Source: Podocnemis expansa (lineage: Eukaryota > Chordata > Testudines > Podocnemididae). Taken from it: a stretch of DNA of 64,000 nucleotides. The DNA is taken from positions 704,003 to 768,002 of the forward strand of contig ML682232.1 in assembly GCA_007922195.1 (NCBI GenBank), given 5' to 3'. A model generated the notes under the pieces. That model was not told where the DNA came from and did not search any database. It was given only the letters and a program-made list of their open reading frames with translations. Positions 10,241 to 21,327 of the stretch are shown here, in pieces. The translations under genes were made by a program, and so were the position numbers. Each line of letters starts with the position of its first letter. The first letter of the stretch is position 1.

Positions 10241-11345
10241 AAATGTACCTGCCTCTGGAAGGCAAAACGAGGGTCCCACCATATCTGTAGCATTTTCAGG
10301 ACCTTAAGGGGAATGGAAACCACTGTGCTCAGTGCATGTCACCCCAGGTGAAACACCGTGGCTAGGCAAAGTTGGAAAGGTCTCATTCTCAGGAGGACCA
10401 TTCTTATTTCTGATGTGGAGGCTGCCACGTGGCCCAGTGGCTCCAGCATCTGGCCATGGTGACCGGAGTCTTGTGGAACTCAGAAATGGTGGTGCACATT
10501 GACTGAAACCTTAATAGGGGCAGGCTTGCTCTCCCCTTTGTTGAGTCCAAGAGAGCCCCTATGAACTTCATCCTCCTTTTTGGGGATAACCTCAACTTTT
10601 CTAGGTATATGTTAGCTTTCTGCACAGGTGCCTGGTTACCCAGATGCTGTGGCACACCTGGTGTTTGGACTTTTCCTTTAATAACCAGTCATCCAGGTAT
10701 GGGTGTATTCTTATGCCACGTTTCTTAGGTGGGCTACCACAGCCGCTATGCACTTGGCGAAACCCTGGAGAAAAGAAATAGGCCGAACTTGAGAGAAGTG
10801 AATTGGAAACGCTCCCCCCCCCCCCAAAGTGGAGGAACCTTCTGTGCTCGTGTTATAGCTATGTGAAAATAAGTGTCCTTGAGGTACAGGGCCACAAACC
10901 AGTCCCTGGAATCTTAAGGACGGGATGATCTGAGACAGGGAAACCATGCGGAATTTTATTTTCCTTAGGTATCTGTTCTAAATCCTGAGATCCAAGATGA
11001 GCCTCAGATTGCCGTTAGGTTTGGGGACCAGAAACTAACGTAAGTAGAACCCTTTTCCCTAGTCCTTCCTGAGGCCTTTCTCTACTACCCCTAGGGACAA
11101 CAGTCTTCTGCATTCCCACCATGGAAAAAGCTTGTGTGATGAGTCCCTGAGTCTGGGGTGAGGGGCTAGTTTTCTGTCTCAAGATTTGGATCTGAACTGA
11201 ACTGAGTAGCCCCTGGACAGTGACTCCAGTATCCAGCCGTCTGATGTGATGTTGACCCACTGGTGGAAGAAAGAGCCTAGGCAGTTCCCAAATAACGGGG
11301 GCTGGTAGGTGGGTGTAGTGTGGTCTTCGGGCAAGAGGTCAAAAC
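10241..11345 (-). pseudogene. DIRS reverse transcriptase, broken
   Basis: Motifs in order on the minus strand are 'RMVSLSQIIPSL' (10947-10912), then 'FVALYLKDTYFHIAI' (about 10900-10850), then 'YLDDWL' (10699-10682). The last is the catalytic YxDD of RT. In the middle motif the family normally has an Asp where this copy has Tyr (codon 10884-10886), which would abolish activity. Frameshifts and stops lie between the motifs. A run of C residues at 10817-10826 is one likely frameshift site. Confidence 0.78.
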
Positions 11346-11950
11346 CTCTGCCTCAGGTTGGCTGAGTGGGAACTGCTTGCCCCCTGGCGGTACATCTGTC
11401 TACTTGCTTGAGGCCTGGAGCCTCTCCTCCCCAGCCTCTATCTCTGTAGGGTCCCCTGTAGTGGCACTCAGAGGGTTGGTATAACCTCTGGCGTGGCCCC
11501 TGTTGCTGCTGCTGTTGGGACTGTTGGTCCTTGAAGGAACATCTGGCCACCCGTGGCGTGTACCAAGGCATCACTTTACATAAATATTAGGGGTGGCCCC
11601 GACCTCCACCAGCTGCCAGGGCCCCAATCTCTTCCCTTCCCACCCCTGGTTCCCCAAGCCCTTTCCTCACCACCCTCCCTGGCAGCCCCCAAGCCCTTCT
11701 CTAACTCCCTGGCCCCACTGCTGGTCCCTGCTGCCCCAGGCCAAACCCCTCCCCTGCGACCTTTCCCTGCTGGGCCCACAGGCCTGCCCCCCCTATCCCT
11801 GGCTCCCTTATCTGGCTGCCAGAGGAGCCTGGGGCAGCTCCCTCCCGGCCAGAAGACTCTGTCTTCCAGCCGGATAGAGGCTGCGGCTGCCAGCTGCCTG
11901 CAGTGTTCCCTGAGGAGGGGGGCGATGGTGCATCCCCACATAGTTTTGGG
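11346..11950 (-). other. DIRS gag-RT linker with GC-rich possible insert
   Basis: Minus-strand 'QQQQQQGPRQRLYQP' (about 11510-11465) is a Gln-rich linker as expected between gag and RT. The stretch 11585-11900 is much more GC-rich and contains 'agaagactctgtcttcc', a palindrome also found as 'agaagacacagtcttcc' in the hAT-like element at 43362-43838. It may therefore be an inserted piece of a non-autonomous transposon, but no paired ends or target duplication were found. Confidence 0.4.
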
Positions 11951-12049
11951 GTGTGCTGCTCAGGGGCTGACTGAGTTTTAGGGGGGCCAGCAATGCCACT
12001 GGCATGTACCTGCCCAAGGACTTCCAGGTGGCCCTTGAGTCCTTCATCC

Positions 12050-13997
12050 CATCCACCTAGAATCAGTAGATTCTGCAAGCTGCATGGGCCCTTCAAAAGG
12101 GAGGTCCTGGATGACCTGTTGCCTCTGGGGTGACAGGCTGGATCCCTGAAGCCAGGGAAACCTCCACATAACAATTGCCAAGGCCATGCCACAGCTAGCC
12201 TAGTCTGACACATCCCAGGATGTCATCAGGGCATCGTGCGAGGCCAGCAGGCCTTTCTCCATCATAGTCTCATAGTCCCTGAAGCATTCATGAGGGACCA
12301 GATCTTAGAACCAGTCCATAGACTTCAACAGATTGAAAATATATTGCCCGATAAGAGCTTGGTGATTGGCGATACAAAGCTGGAGGGCTGAGATGGAGTA
12401 AATCTTTTTTCCAAAGAGGTCCAGTCTCTTGGCCTTTGTTTTTTCGCATGGCAGCTGGCTGTCCCTGCCTCTCCTTCTGGTTCACCACATCGACCACTAG
12501 GGAACCAGGCATAGGGTGGTTAAACAGGAACCCAAACTTGTCCAGCAGGACATGTATTTGCATTTGGCTGTCTTTGATGCTGGCGGGATTGATGAAGGTG
12601 TCTGCCAACGGGCCTTGGCAATCTCAATACCCCTTTGTTGAGGGGAATGGTGACTCTGGAAGGAGGGACTGCATCGCCCACGTCAAAGAGGGGGTCAAAG
12701 TCCTCCCTGATGACCTCTCTCTAAGTTCAGGTTTGCCGCCATGCAGTGCAGGAAATCTTGGTGACCACAGGAGTCATCCCTATAGGCCAGAGGTCTTTGA
12801 TAAGTGGCCTTGTCCAGGGAGGAAGACAACAGGGCCCTCAAGGTACTGTGCTGGGGATGACCAGTGCCAGGATTGAACTCCTCATCTGAGACCCCAGGGA
12901 AGTGAGAGGCTCTAGAGGAGGGAGGGCTGGAAGACACCAGTGTTGTGGGCTCATCTTCTGGAGGCCAGTCCAACCATTGGCTAGACCATTCTCTAAACAA
13001 CCTCAGTGCCAAGTCCTGCCATGCTGCAGAATGGCCTCTGTCAGGGCAGTGCCAGTTGCAGCTGCACCGGTGACTGTGAAATCGTCCCTTGCCTTTAGCC
13101 AGTGCCGGGGAGGTAGGTCGGGCTGACGTCGGTGCTGAGCCCTTTCGCGCCGAAGAGCCAGCAAGTGAACCTCCACGTAGTGGCGGTGTTAGGGACCATT
13201 TCCAGCAAAGCTTCCCTGCCAGTTTTGACACTAACGGGGTTGGCGCCGATGACGATGGGGATCGTTGGTACTGGGGGAACCGGATTTGGACCTCGCATGT
13301 CAAGAGCCCTCCAAGCACAGGATAGAATGTTCTGTGGAGGACTCCAGGAAGAAGGTTGGGTACTCCCCTTCTTCCTCTTGCTCTGGCTCTGATAGTAGGG
13401 GAGTAGGAGAGTTCCCTGGTGCCAGAGTAGCCCTTGGCGACATGGAAGGGCTTCTATCATCCCCTAATCACCACGCTGGTGAAATCCCACACTCTGAGGT
13501 CACCCACACCTTTGAAAGGAAGGCTGGTTTGTCTTTAGGCTTCCTAGGGCTGAGAGGCATGGGGGCTGGCAGCTGCAGCAGGGCCTTTGCTGCCTCAAAG
13601 GCCTCTGGTATTGATGGCATGGAAAGCTGCTCCTGGTCCTTTTGCCAGGGCAGAGAACTCAAGCGGTGCCAATGGGTCAGTGCCAAGTCTGACCCCGAGC
13701 GGGGTTTCTTCTGCTCTGCTGAGGAGCTGCATCTTAGAGGCTCCACTGCTGACTTGGCACATGGTACCGACAGGCCTTTTGGCACCCCTGATATACTGGG
13801 CACTGGCTGCAGGGCCTACTCCAGGGCCATGGTATGTCGTCTCTGCTCTTTGTCCTTTTGGGTCCTTCACCTGAAAGTGTGACAGATGGAGCATTTACCT
13901 ACCAGTGAGACTCACCCAGGCATTTCAGGCACTTCTCGTGAGGGTCACTCAATGGGAAGGCCTTGCCTCAGCCCACACATGGTTTGAAGCCGGGCAT
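12050..13997 (-). pseudogene. DIRS gag-like gene (copy 2), broken
   Basis: The start 'MPGFKPC' at 13997-13977 matches copy 1 (2844). The second Cys of the Cys cluster, TGC in copy 1, is TGA here, and 'EKCLKCLGE' follows at about 13940-13915. Downstream are 'HPMPGSLVVDVVNQKERQGQ' (about 12520-12460), a capsid-like 'KKIYSISALQL', and at 12240-12080 'SWDVSD' and 'IQDLPFEG'. The gene has several frameshifts. It would have encoded the particle protein. Copies 1 and 2 are clearly diverged and differ in their stops, so they are independent insertions. Confidence 0.65.
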
Positions 13998-14210
13998 GGT
14001 AGGCAGCGAGCCAGTACAGCATTGGAGCTCTGGACGCTCGGTGGATTTGGTAGTGCTACCAAATCACCGAGGAGTGATGTCTATGAACAGGTTCTCAAGA
14101 TTAAACATAAAAGATTAAGACAGACACGTGCTCGAATGCAAGGGCAGACTGTTTTAGTACTGTCGCCGAGGGCGGAAAGAAGGAACTGGAGAGGGGCAGG
14201 GACAGGGTTA

Positions 14211-14345
14211 TTTATATAGACACGGTACGCGGCATAGAAGGGGCATTGGCCACTGACCCTGCACTGACAGGCTAGGGCAAAAGTCTTCCAGCCAACTGTG
14301 CGCTGTGGCACATAGACACTTGTAACAGAATGATGTGAGCAGCGC
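14211..14345 (-). repeat. DIRS 5' inverted terminal repeat with TATA-like box
   Basis: Positions 14255-14343 pair with 7115-7204 in inverse orientation over about 90 bases with roughly 85% identity by eye. Just inside, the minus strand reads TCTATATAAA (14220-14211), a TATA-like box correctly placed to start transcription towards gag. Promoter activity is inferred. Confidence 0.7.
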
Positions 14346-14460
14346 TCACAGAACAGCAAATGAGTTCCATCTCAATTTTCATTATAAACCCTACGTGTAA
14401 TTTTCTGAAAAACGCTTCTGGGCTGCAGCTTTGAATAATTGACTTCAAGCCCCAGATTCA

Positions 14461-14640
14461 CAGGGGTAGCCGTGTTAGTCTAGTTCAGCAAAACAAACAA
14501 GGAGTCCTGTGGCACTTTTAAAGACTAACAAATTTATTTATCTCGTGGGCTTTTGTGGGAGAAAATCCCACTTCGTCAGAGGCTTTGAAGATGGGGAACT
14601 TGTTAGTCTTTAAAAGTGCCACAGGACTCCTTGCTTGTTC
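14461..14640. repeat. Fold-back family repeat (R), both arms
   Basis: The left arm is 'agcaaaacaaacaaggagtc' through 'aaagactaacaaatttattt' and 'gagaaaatcccacttcgtca'. The right arm at 14599-14640 is 'ttgttagtctttaaaagtgc' then 'acaggactccttg', the inverse of the left. The two arms would pair into a long hairpin. The right arm is shortened. Confidence 0.8.
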
Positions 14641-14766
14641 AAGCCACAGGTTTCTAGAATTTGTGAGCTAAATCTTTTGAATCACTTCCATTTATGCAAT
14701 GAGAAGGAACTGCTTTCTCCAGAAGAGTTCTATATAAACATGAACATGTAACTCAACGTGCAGCCA

Positions 14767-14885
14767 AGTTCCAAAGGGGTAGCCATGTTAGTTTAGCAAA
14801 ATAAGCAAGGAGTCCTGCAGCAATAAAGACTAAAAAATTTAATTACCACACGAGCTTTTGTAGGAGAAAATCCCACTTCAAAGCT
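14767..14885 (+). repeat. Fold-back family repeat (R), left arm
   Basis: Contains 'agttccaaaggggtagccat', 'gcaaggagtcctgcagcaa' and 'gagaaaatcccacttc'. It is more diverged than the neighbouring copy and lacks the right arm. Confidence 0.75.
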
Positions 14886-15342
14886 TCTTACAAAAACATC
14901 CAATGAATGCTCAACATGCAACCTGATCTTTTCATTTCCTACCAGTAAGAGTTTGACTTCACGACATTAATGCTACGTAGGCTTTTACATTCCATATAAT
15001 AGTCTTATATGAAGCAGGAAAGGAATTCCTACTTTTACCATTAAATCACAACTTAGTTTTAGGGGGAAAAAGTCTAGAATATTGATAGAACTGATTGATG
15101 TTCTTGGAATCTAAGGTTTCTAGATGCTACTATATAAATAATAGTAACATTATTTTAAACGGAGCTCATTATTTCTGTACTGAAAAATTCACCTTATCAT
15201 CTGCTGTCACAACACTGAGTAGTAAAGATACCACAGTTACAGTTTTGCTAGTGTTTCAGTTATGAAACCTTTGATTTCATGTTGTTATACACTATATCAA
15301 ATCGCAGGATTCTGCAGGTGCCTAGCCTTGACATGACTGGTG

Positions 15343-15694
15343 CTATGTTCCCTCTAAGCTGTGCGCATTTGCGCACGCACAGAGGTTGTGAAATGCATGC
15401 ACACAACAAAATAAAGTGTGCCCCCAAAAATTCAACAGTGCTAATATTTTTATGCTACTTTAAGAAGGTGATTTCAAGTAACATGTTTGAAATAAGGTTT
15501 TGCAATTTATATCATCATTTCCATCACCAGATCAAAATAAAATTTAGATATTATTTGCATCATATTCACTTCATTGCACTCACAAGTTTGACCATGCTCC
15601 CAGGAGTGTGCACAGATTTGCACACTGGCTCCAAAAATTTGCACAAAAGACATTTTTTGTGCACATAGCCTATGAAAAATAAGAGGGAACATTG
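15343..15694 (+). mobile_element. hAT-like element (CAATGTTCCCTCTAA family), uninterrupted copy
   Basis: The ends are 'CTATGTTCCCTCTAA' and 'TAAGAGGGAACATTG'. The target duplication gactggtg is exact at 15335-15342 and 15695-15702. The 352-bp interior has many 'tgcgca' and 'gcacac' motifs and no coding capacity. It acts as the empty-site reference for the nested insertion at 8236-8874. Confidence 0.9.
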
Positions 15695-15908
15695 GACTGG
15701 TGTACAGTACAAAAAGCTTGTTTCCATAGTAGGAACAGGGGAAAAAACCCAAGTTTGTGGCTTGGGCTAGCTATTTGACTTACTACTGGTTTGTAAAAAC
15801 ATTCATCTTATGCCGCTCTGTGACCTGTGGGTTGAGTACTTAAGTCAGAGGTCATACCATTTCACCTATACATTCCTGATGACATCACAGCCCCCAGGCA
15901 AAGTAACT

Positions 15909-16013
15909 TTAACAATGCTCCCCAAAAAATAAGAGTCCTGTGGCACCTTAAAGCCTAACAGATTTCTTCAGGCATAAGCTTTCATGGCCTCCAACCCACT
16001 TTGTCAGATGCAA
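15909..16013 (+). repeat. R-family related repeat, variant form
   Basis: Reads 'agagtcctgtggcacctta', 'cctaacagatttcttcaggc', 'ataagctttcatggcc' and 'cactttgtcagatgc'. It shares the arrangement of R but with different sequence in the outer arm, so it is likely a sister subfamily. Confidence 0.65.
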
Positions 16014-16195
16014 TTGACATGCTTCTCAAAAGATCCACTTTTAGCTACATGGTAAGAGATTAAGAGTAAAATTTCTACTTTGCTTCCAATCTCCACAAAC
16101 TGTTTTAATGTGCTGTTAAGGTAAACTTCTAGGACAGGCCAGAAATGATACTGACTGCATCTGTCGCCCGATTTTAAGAGCGCCACTGTTAGGGT

Positions 16196-16351
16196 CAATG
16201 TTCCCTCTAATTACTCGTAGACTGTATGTGCAAAAACATTTTTTCGTGTACACAAAAACATTTCTTTGTGAGCACCAATATTAGCATTATTGAATTTTTT
16301 TTGTGCACACTATTTTTTTGTGCACACACACACAGCTTAGAGGGAACAGTG
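16196..16351 (+). mobile_element. hAT-like element, short CAATGTTCCCTCTAA copy
   Basis: The ends 'CAATGTTCCCTCTAA' and 'TTAGAGGGAACAGTG' enclose 156 bp of 'tgtgcac'-rich sequence. The target duplication gttagggt is exact at 16188-16195 and 16352-16359. It landed at the edge of a 'ggtatgtct' repeat end. Confidence 0.9.
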
Positions 16352-16655
16352 GTTAGGGTATGTCTATTCTACATTTTAAAACCTGTGACAGTGAGTCTCA
16401 GAGACCAGGTCTATAAACATAAGTTTGAACTGCACTGCTAAAAGCAACAACTCAGCAAAGACACTGCAGCTCAGTCTCAAATTTGGGTTGTGAGGCTTGG
16501 GAAGATGGGTGAACTTCAAATCCCAAACTCCAGCCTTAGTAAGCACATTTACCTTGCTACTTTTGGCAATGCAGTGCAAACCCTTATCCACAGATCTGTG
16601 CTCCAAGAATTGCTGTTGTGGGTTTTAAAACAACATAGTGTGGAAACAACTTTAG
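16352..16655 (+). mobile_element. Probable TGTCTACACT-family element
   Basis: Begins with 'gggtatgtctattctac' and ends near 'acatagtgtggaaac', a degenerate inverted copy. It resembles the better-preserved elements at 36860-37104 and 55876-56100. Superfamily not assigned with confidence; no transposase. Confidence 0.4.
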
Positions 16656-19600
16656 AATGTTAAGTTCCGTTTTTTTTAAAGGTCCAATATGGAGGGAAAC
16701 CCAAATTATACTGCCAATTGTAATGTCATGAAGAACGTGTCTAATAGTCTACTAATGCAAATATGATATATGTTGCTTTGCTAAAAATTAATTTGGATAG
16801 TATAAATGATTATACCATTTACTAGACTAACAAAAATAGGTATTGTATTAATTAAAAAGAGCTAATTCTGTCATGAAGAATAAGAGCACCTAATGCAAAC
16901 AGATGAATACCAGGCACATCCAGAGATGGAACCTCTTTGGGTAATCTCTGAAAGTTTGAGCATAATAAATTTCTCTTGGCTATGCTGATAACGACCCATT
17001 ACTCTTCCTTTCATTATTACTTATAACATTACTGATATCTATTTTAGATTACTGTCTTACAGTATTTGCATTCCACTGAAGTAGGCTCAAGTAACATTCC
17101 ATATTCCCTACAATTGCAAGAGTATGTATCCCAGAAACAGACTTTTTAACTGAATAAACACATAGCAAATTGTGCAAAACTTCTCTGAATATCAGAAATA
17201 TGAAAATCTTATGCCAGGAAGAACACATTACCATTCCCTTTATCAGATACCATGTTTGCACCATAGCAATGTGTGCAGAACTGAACAAACACCACAGATG
17301 ATTGTACAAAAGGAATCTGAGTGATAAACTCTCTTCAGAAAGCCTTTCTAAGCCACTTTACTTAGAAAAAAATTGAGATTTTTCAAAATATGTTTGCTCA
17401 TTATGCATGCATTATGCATGTGTGTTCAAGTTTTTTTTTTAAGAATATCTGAAAATATTACATCCTGTGTGTACACTATAAATGTCGAAGGTTTTATACT
17501 TAACTACAATTATACCCTTAATGAATGTTCCTTCCACATTCATAGACTGGAGGCATCAAGACATTCTCAAAACAAAACATCACCTTTCATTACTGAAAAC
17601 AATTAGAAGTGCTTTCTTCTAAAGCTGATTTTTTTTTTTTTAACCAAAACCCAAGATTCCAGGAAAAAACCAAAACCTAACACTGAACATCCCGTATCTG
17701 TGAAAAACTCAAGAAAAACAATTAATCCTATCTTTGGGGAAAATGTATGAAATGCACACCACTGAATGCTTCATCATCATAATAAAAGTGTAGCATAAAC
17801 ACAAAATTATAACTAGAAATGAGGAAAATTTTACATCATCTTGCCCATTTCACTGCCTAGAACAAAATTGCTCCTTGCTCTGTATCTCTTTGTATTCAGT
17901 CAGTTTGGCTTTATGTCACTCTTTAAAATACACTTTTTCCACAAAAACTTTTCAGCAGTAATCTACAAGTGGGCAATATATATGTGAAAATAATAGTAAT
18001 AAAAAAGCTGTATTTCCTGATATTCTGTTCTTCAGCTCGAATTAGCAACCAATAGCTAAGTTTTGTGGGTGGAAAGGCTGCAGCACAAGACACACTCTAC
18101 CCACCTGAAACAGTGAAAGAATTAAAATAAGAACTCAAGGGAAAGATTGTGCATTCTTTTCTACTTTCACATTGCCTGCAACACTATAAGAGAGCTAATG
18201 TGCTCCAACATTATATAGGGCTTTCACTTCCATCTCTAACAGATGCTCAAAACCAGTGAATACATCAACATAATCAAATTGGCACTTTATCACAGAACCC
18301 TTTTAATGACTTCATATGCTTTTCTATCAATTATATTAACACTCTTGTTGCTTTTGCTGTACCAGACTAACACAGCTACCCCTCTGGAAAATTAACAAAT
18401 CAACACATCTGGTTGTCAACTAATTCCACATTTTAGGGAACTTATTCTGGGTTGTACACAAGAAAATCCAGTGAAAATTGCTGAAAGAGACACTTTAAAA
18501 ACTATTATTTCTCTTTATTAATTTCAGTTTTTAGTCAAACCACCCCAAAAAATTCAGACCGTGTTCAAAGTTTATATTCTATATTTTGGAGGTAGCCATT
18601 TAAATGAGCTTTTTACAAATAAATGTTTAAAGCTCCTGTTGAATTGAACTCTGTAATTCAGACTCAACTATGATGCCTCTATTCCTTATGATTGAATTGA
18701 TTTGACATAGTAGAATTTTGACACCAGTCCTGCCAACTGATCCATCTAGACATACCTTTACAACCATATAGAGTCCAAAGGCCCACTAGATCCATCTATA
18801 GGATTCAAGTCTTACGTTGCACAAGCCTTGGGAGAAAGAAAGACCAAAACAAGTGGAGCACACTGGAGATCTTCAGATTAAAACAAAACAAAAACAAAAC
18901 AGCATCTCCAACTGTCGACTTCTACCACCTTCCTCTGAATGCTGTTCCATTATTTGCAGTAATGGTTGATTTAGAATCATTCTACTCTGTGCAAAAATTC
19001 AGACCGCACGGCAAGAAAATCACATATTGAGGGGAAGTACAGGAAAGAAATAGAAGCTGTGGCAAATTGTTCTTCAGTCAGATGCCGATGCTTCAGCAAA
19101 GGCACCACTGATCTCCCTATAAAGCTGCCATCCTATGTAAAGACATGCAACATATTATTTGCAAGGTTAACTGGAAATAGGAATGAATGGGAAAACTGTC
19201 TTCAAACACTTTCCTATGCATGTGAATAGAGACAAAACCAGTGCAACCCCTTCCTCCAAAAAAATCAGTTAATTCATACAATGACACAGAGATGAAGAAA
19301 TCAGAGGCACCCCCACTTCAGGAATTTCTGGAATCTGCTGACGAATGTGTCTACAGATTGACACCTCCCCATCTCTCTGAAGGAGACAAACTGCAATCCA
19401 GGCACACACACAGCTCCACCTGTGGCCCAGCACCCAATCCCACCAACTTCTCTGAAACCTAGGGGCAGGGCTGACACATCCCAGTCTGTTATTATTCCTG
19501 TAGGTATGAACAGCAAGCTGTACCACAGGTACGAAACCAGAGCTCCTGCTTAGAGGACTCCACAGCCCATGGGGAGACACAGGTGTGGTTTGCCCTGACT

Positions 19601-19660
19601 TTGTGCCCCCCTCTCCCCCCAACTCTCCTGGCTCCCCTCGCTATCACTGACTCAGCCCCA
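16656..19660. other. AT-rich non-coding DNA
   Basis: About 3 kb with no gene, LINE or transposon pair that could be recognised. A small R fragment ('accagactaacacagctacc') lies at 18361-18380. The open frame at 19241-19462 has no homologous motif and no clear splice signals and is not called. Confidence 0.45.
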
Positions 19661-19663
19661 CCA

Positions 19664-19937
19664 GGGGGAGCGTTACCAGATGCCAGGGAAGTATGAAAAG
19701 AACACGGGAGAACACATGGAGAAAATGTAGTATTAATGTAATATTCTTCTGTTTTTAGGAGGCCCTGGAAGGCTTCCCCCTAAAAACAGGGTGCTCCCCG
19801 TCCTTCCAGCATACTTTAACCCCTGCAAGTAAAAAGCCAAACAAATCCATGTATTTTTACAATGCCTCCGGGACAGAGGAGGTGAAGGTAGAAAGGAGAA
19901 CGTGTCCTCTTTTTGCCAGACGTCTGGTAACCCTAAC
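19664..19937. mobile_element. Small element with TTACCAGATG termini
   Basis: The left 'gttaccagatgcc' and right 'cgtctggtaac' are inverted copies about 270 bp apart. The interior holds 'gtttttaggaggccctggaa' and 'atactttaacccctg', which match the right end of the CAGGGGTTAAAG elements at 26181, 36147 and 57827. It is a composite or a further case of module sharing. No duplication was resolved. Confidence 0.4.
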
Positions 19938-20014
19938 CAGGGGCAGCAGGAGAAAATCACCCTGCCTCGCTCGCTCTCATTACAGGCTCACAGACCCTCC
20001 TGAGAAGCTCCCAG

Positions 20015-20760
20015 CACGTGGCTCAGGGCGCTCCCTGCCCCGAGCCGCTTCCATTCCAGTGGGGGGGGGGCAAGCAGCTGCCGTCCTTTACCCTCCATAT
20101 CGAACGCAGCCGCGGCAGAAACACCAGCGCCAGCTCTCCCCCCGCCGCCCTCCAGGTGGAGCGGACCCAGCCCCCGCGCCCCCCCGAGCTGGGGCGAGGC
20201 GCTCCTGAGCAGTACCGTAATTACCGACCCGCGCCCCCCGCTCTTCAGCCTTATCTGCGGCGCGCGGTCCCCCCTGCTGGGGGGAGGAGGGTGCTCGGCG
20301 CACAGCGCGCGCCGCAACGGCCACGACCTCCGGGCAACGACCCTCAGCCCACCCCGCCCGCTCCTCACCTGCCCGCGGCCCGCGCTGAGGCGCCCTGCCC
20401 GGCCGGAGCAAGCCAGGCTCGACCGAGCGACTCCGCCTCACGCGCGGGGAGGAGCCGGGGGGACGGAGGCAGGTGAGACGGGGCGCCCCGGCCCGAGAGG
20501 TTTGCAAACGGCCGGGGCCGCAGGGTCAGCCCCGCCCCCTCCGGCCGCGCTGTGCCCGGGCGCCTCAGGCCGGCTCCCCGCTGGGGGGCGCTGCGCGCGC
20601 CTCGGCCCCGCTCCTGCCCCTCGCGCCTCAGCGCAGCCTCCACGTGACCGCCCCCCCCCGCCTGGTCCCAAGGCGGTTCCGTTCCGATAACTTGTAGGAA
20701 TGTCAGGCGCTGCCCGGCCGAGCTCACGAGCCAGCGGGGAGGCGCCAGAGTAGAGAGGGG
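20015..20760. promoter_or_regulatory. CpG island, candidate promoter
   Basis: About 750 bp with very high G+C and dense CpG inside otherwise AT-rich DNA. It contains GC-box-like 'ccccgcccc' (20530-20539) and 'accccgccc' (20351-20359). On the plus strand 'ggaggcag' is followed by 'gtgagac' (junction at 20472/20473), a good splice donor. On the minus strand 'cgggcag' is followed by 'gtgagga' (exon end at 20369). Either could end a first, mostly untranslated exon. The open frames over this block on both strands follow from its base composition. No known first coding exon was recognised. Confidence 0.65.
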
Positions 20761-21327
20761 TAAGTCTGATCCCCACCATGAAGGGCAGGGATTTCCCTAA
20801 CACCCCCTTGAATTTACCAACACTCCCCCCCAGTTATAGGCTAGTAACCCTGTTATACTGGTTTAGTCAGCACCTCCAATATCCCCCCACCAGGGGTTTC
20901 CCTTACACCCCCCTGAATTTCCTAAGATCGCCCCAGTTGTCAGCTAGTAACACTATTGTACCAATGTAATGAGCACTCCAATATCTCCCACCTCCCCCTA
21001 CACCCCCCAATTTCAAGTCCTAGGGGGATCACTGATGCAGAGCTTTATAAACCTAGCTGGTGCTAGGCGGTAAGCAGCCCCTGCGTTGCAGAGGGGCCCC
21101 GGCATTTGAGGGGCGCCAAAAGGGGCAGCGCCGTGGCGATCCCCTGATGATGTCACTCGTCTGCACTGGCGTTGCTGTGCTGCAGGGTGGGCACCACAAT
21201 CCCCACCACTGGCCCTGGACGCCAGGGTGGTCTCTTTTCCTTGGGAATGGAGTAAAGGACAGGCTCAGGAAGACAGATGCACTTAAGCATTCAGAAGATT
21301 TTTCAGAAGCCTTCAGCCAGACTGGAA
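20761..21327. other. C-rich flank of the CpG island
   Basis: Holds two similar C-rich stretches: 'aacacccccttgaatttacc' at 20800 and 'acacccccctgaatttccta' at 20905, about 105 bases apart. They appear to be a short degenerate duplication (20795-20870 and 20898-20970). No gene or transposon end is recognised. Confidence 0.35.

Larger units (their letters stand above)
7080..14345 (-). mobile_element. DIRS-type tyrosine-recombinase retroelement (copy 2), broken
   Basis: Reading the minus strand, the order is inverted terminal repeat (14343-14255), gag (13997 to about 12.05 kb), linker, reverse transcriptase with YLDDWL (10699-10682), RNase H, tyrosine recombinase (9420-7440) and an inverted copy of the terminal repeat (7115-7204). 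RT plus RNase H plus tyrosine recombinase between inverted repeats is the hallmark of DIRS elements, which integrate through a circular intermediate and leave no target duplication. None is seen here. Every gene has stops and frameshifts, and a hAT-like element is inserted in the recombinase gene. At about 6.3 kb after subtracting the 1-kb insertion, it is close to full length for the group. Confidence 0.85.

Noticed and set aside
11576..12213. Frames of 121, 142 and 170 codons in different phases
   Set aside because: The region is the broken DIRS linker and gag end plus a GC-rich block; no single frame follows the gag motifs throughout.
19241..19462. 73-codon frame upstream of the CpG island
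   Set aside because: No splice or start context and no motif; listed only as unassigned DNA.
20018..20803. Several 100-150 codon frames on both strands in the CpG island
   Set aside because: High G+C depletes stop codons; no motif and no agreement between frames.
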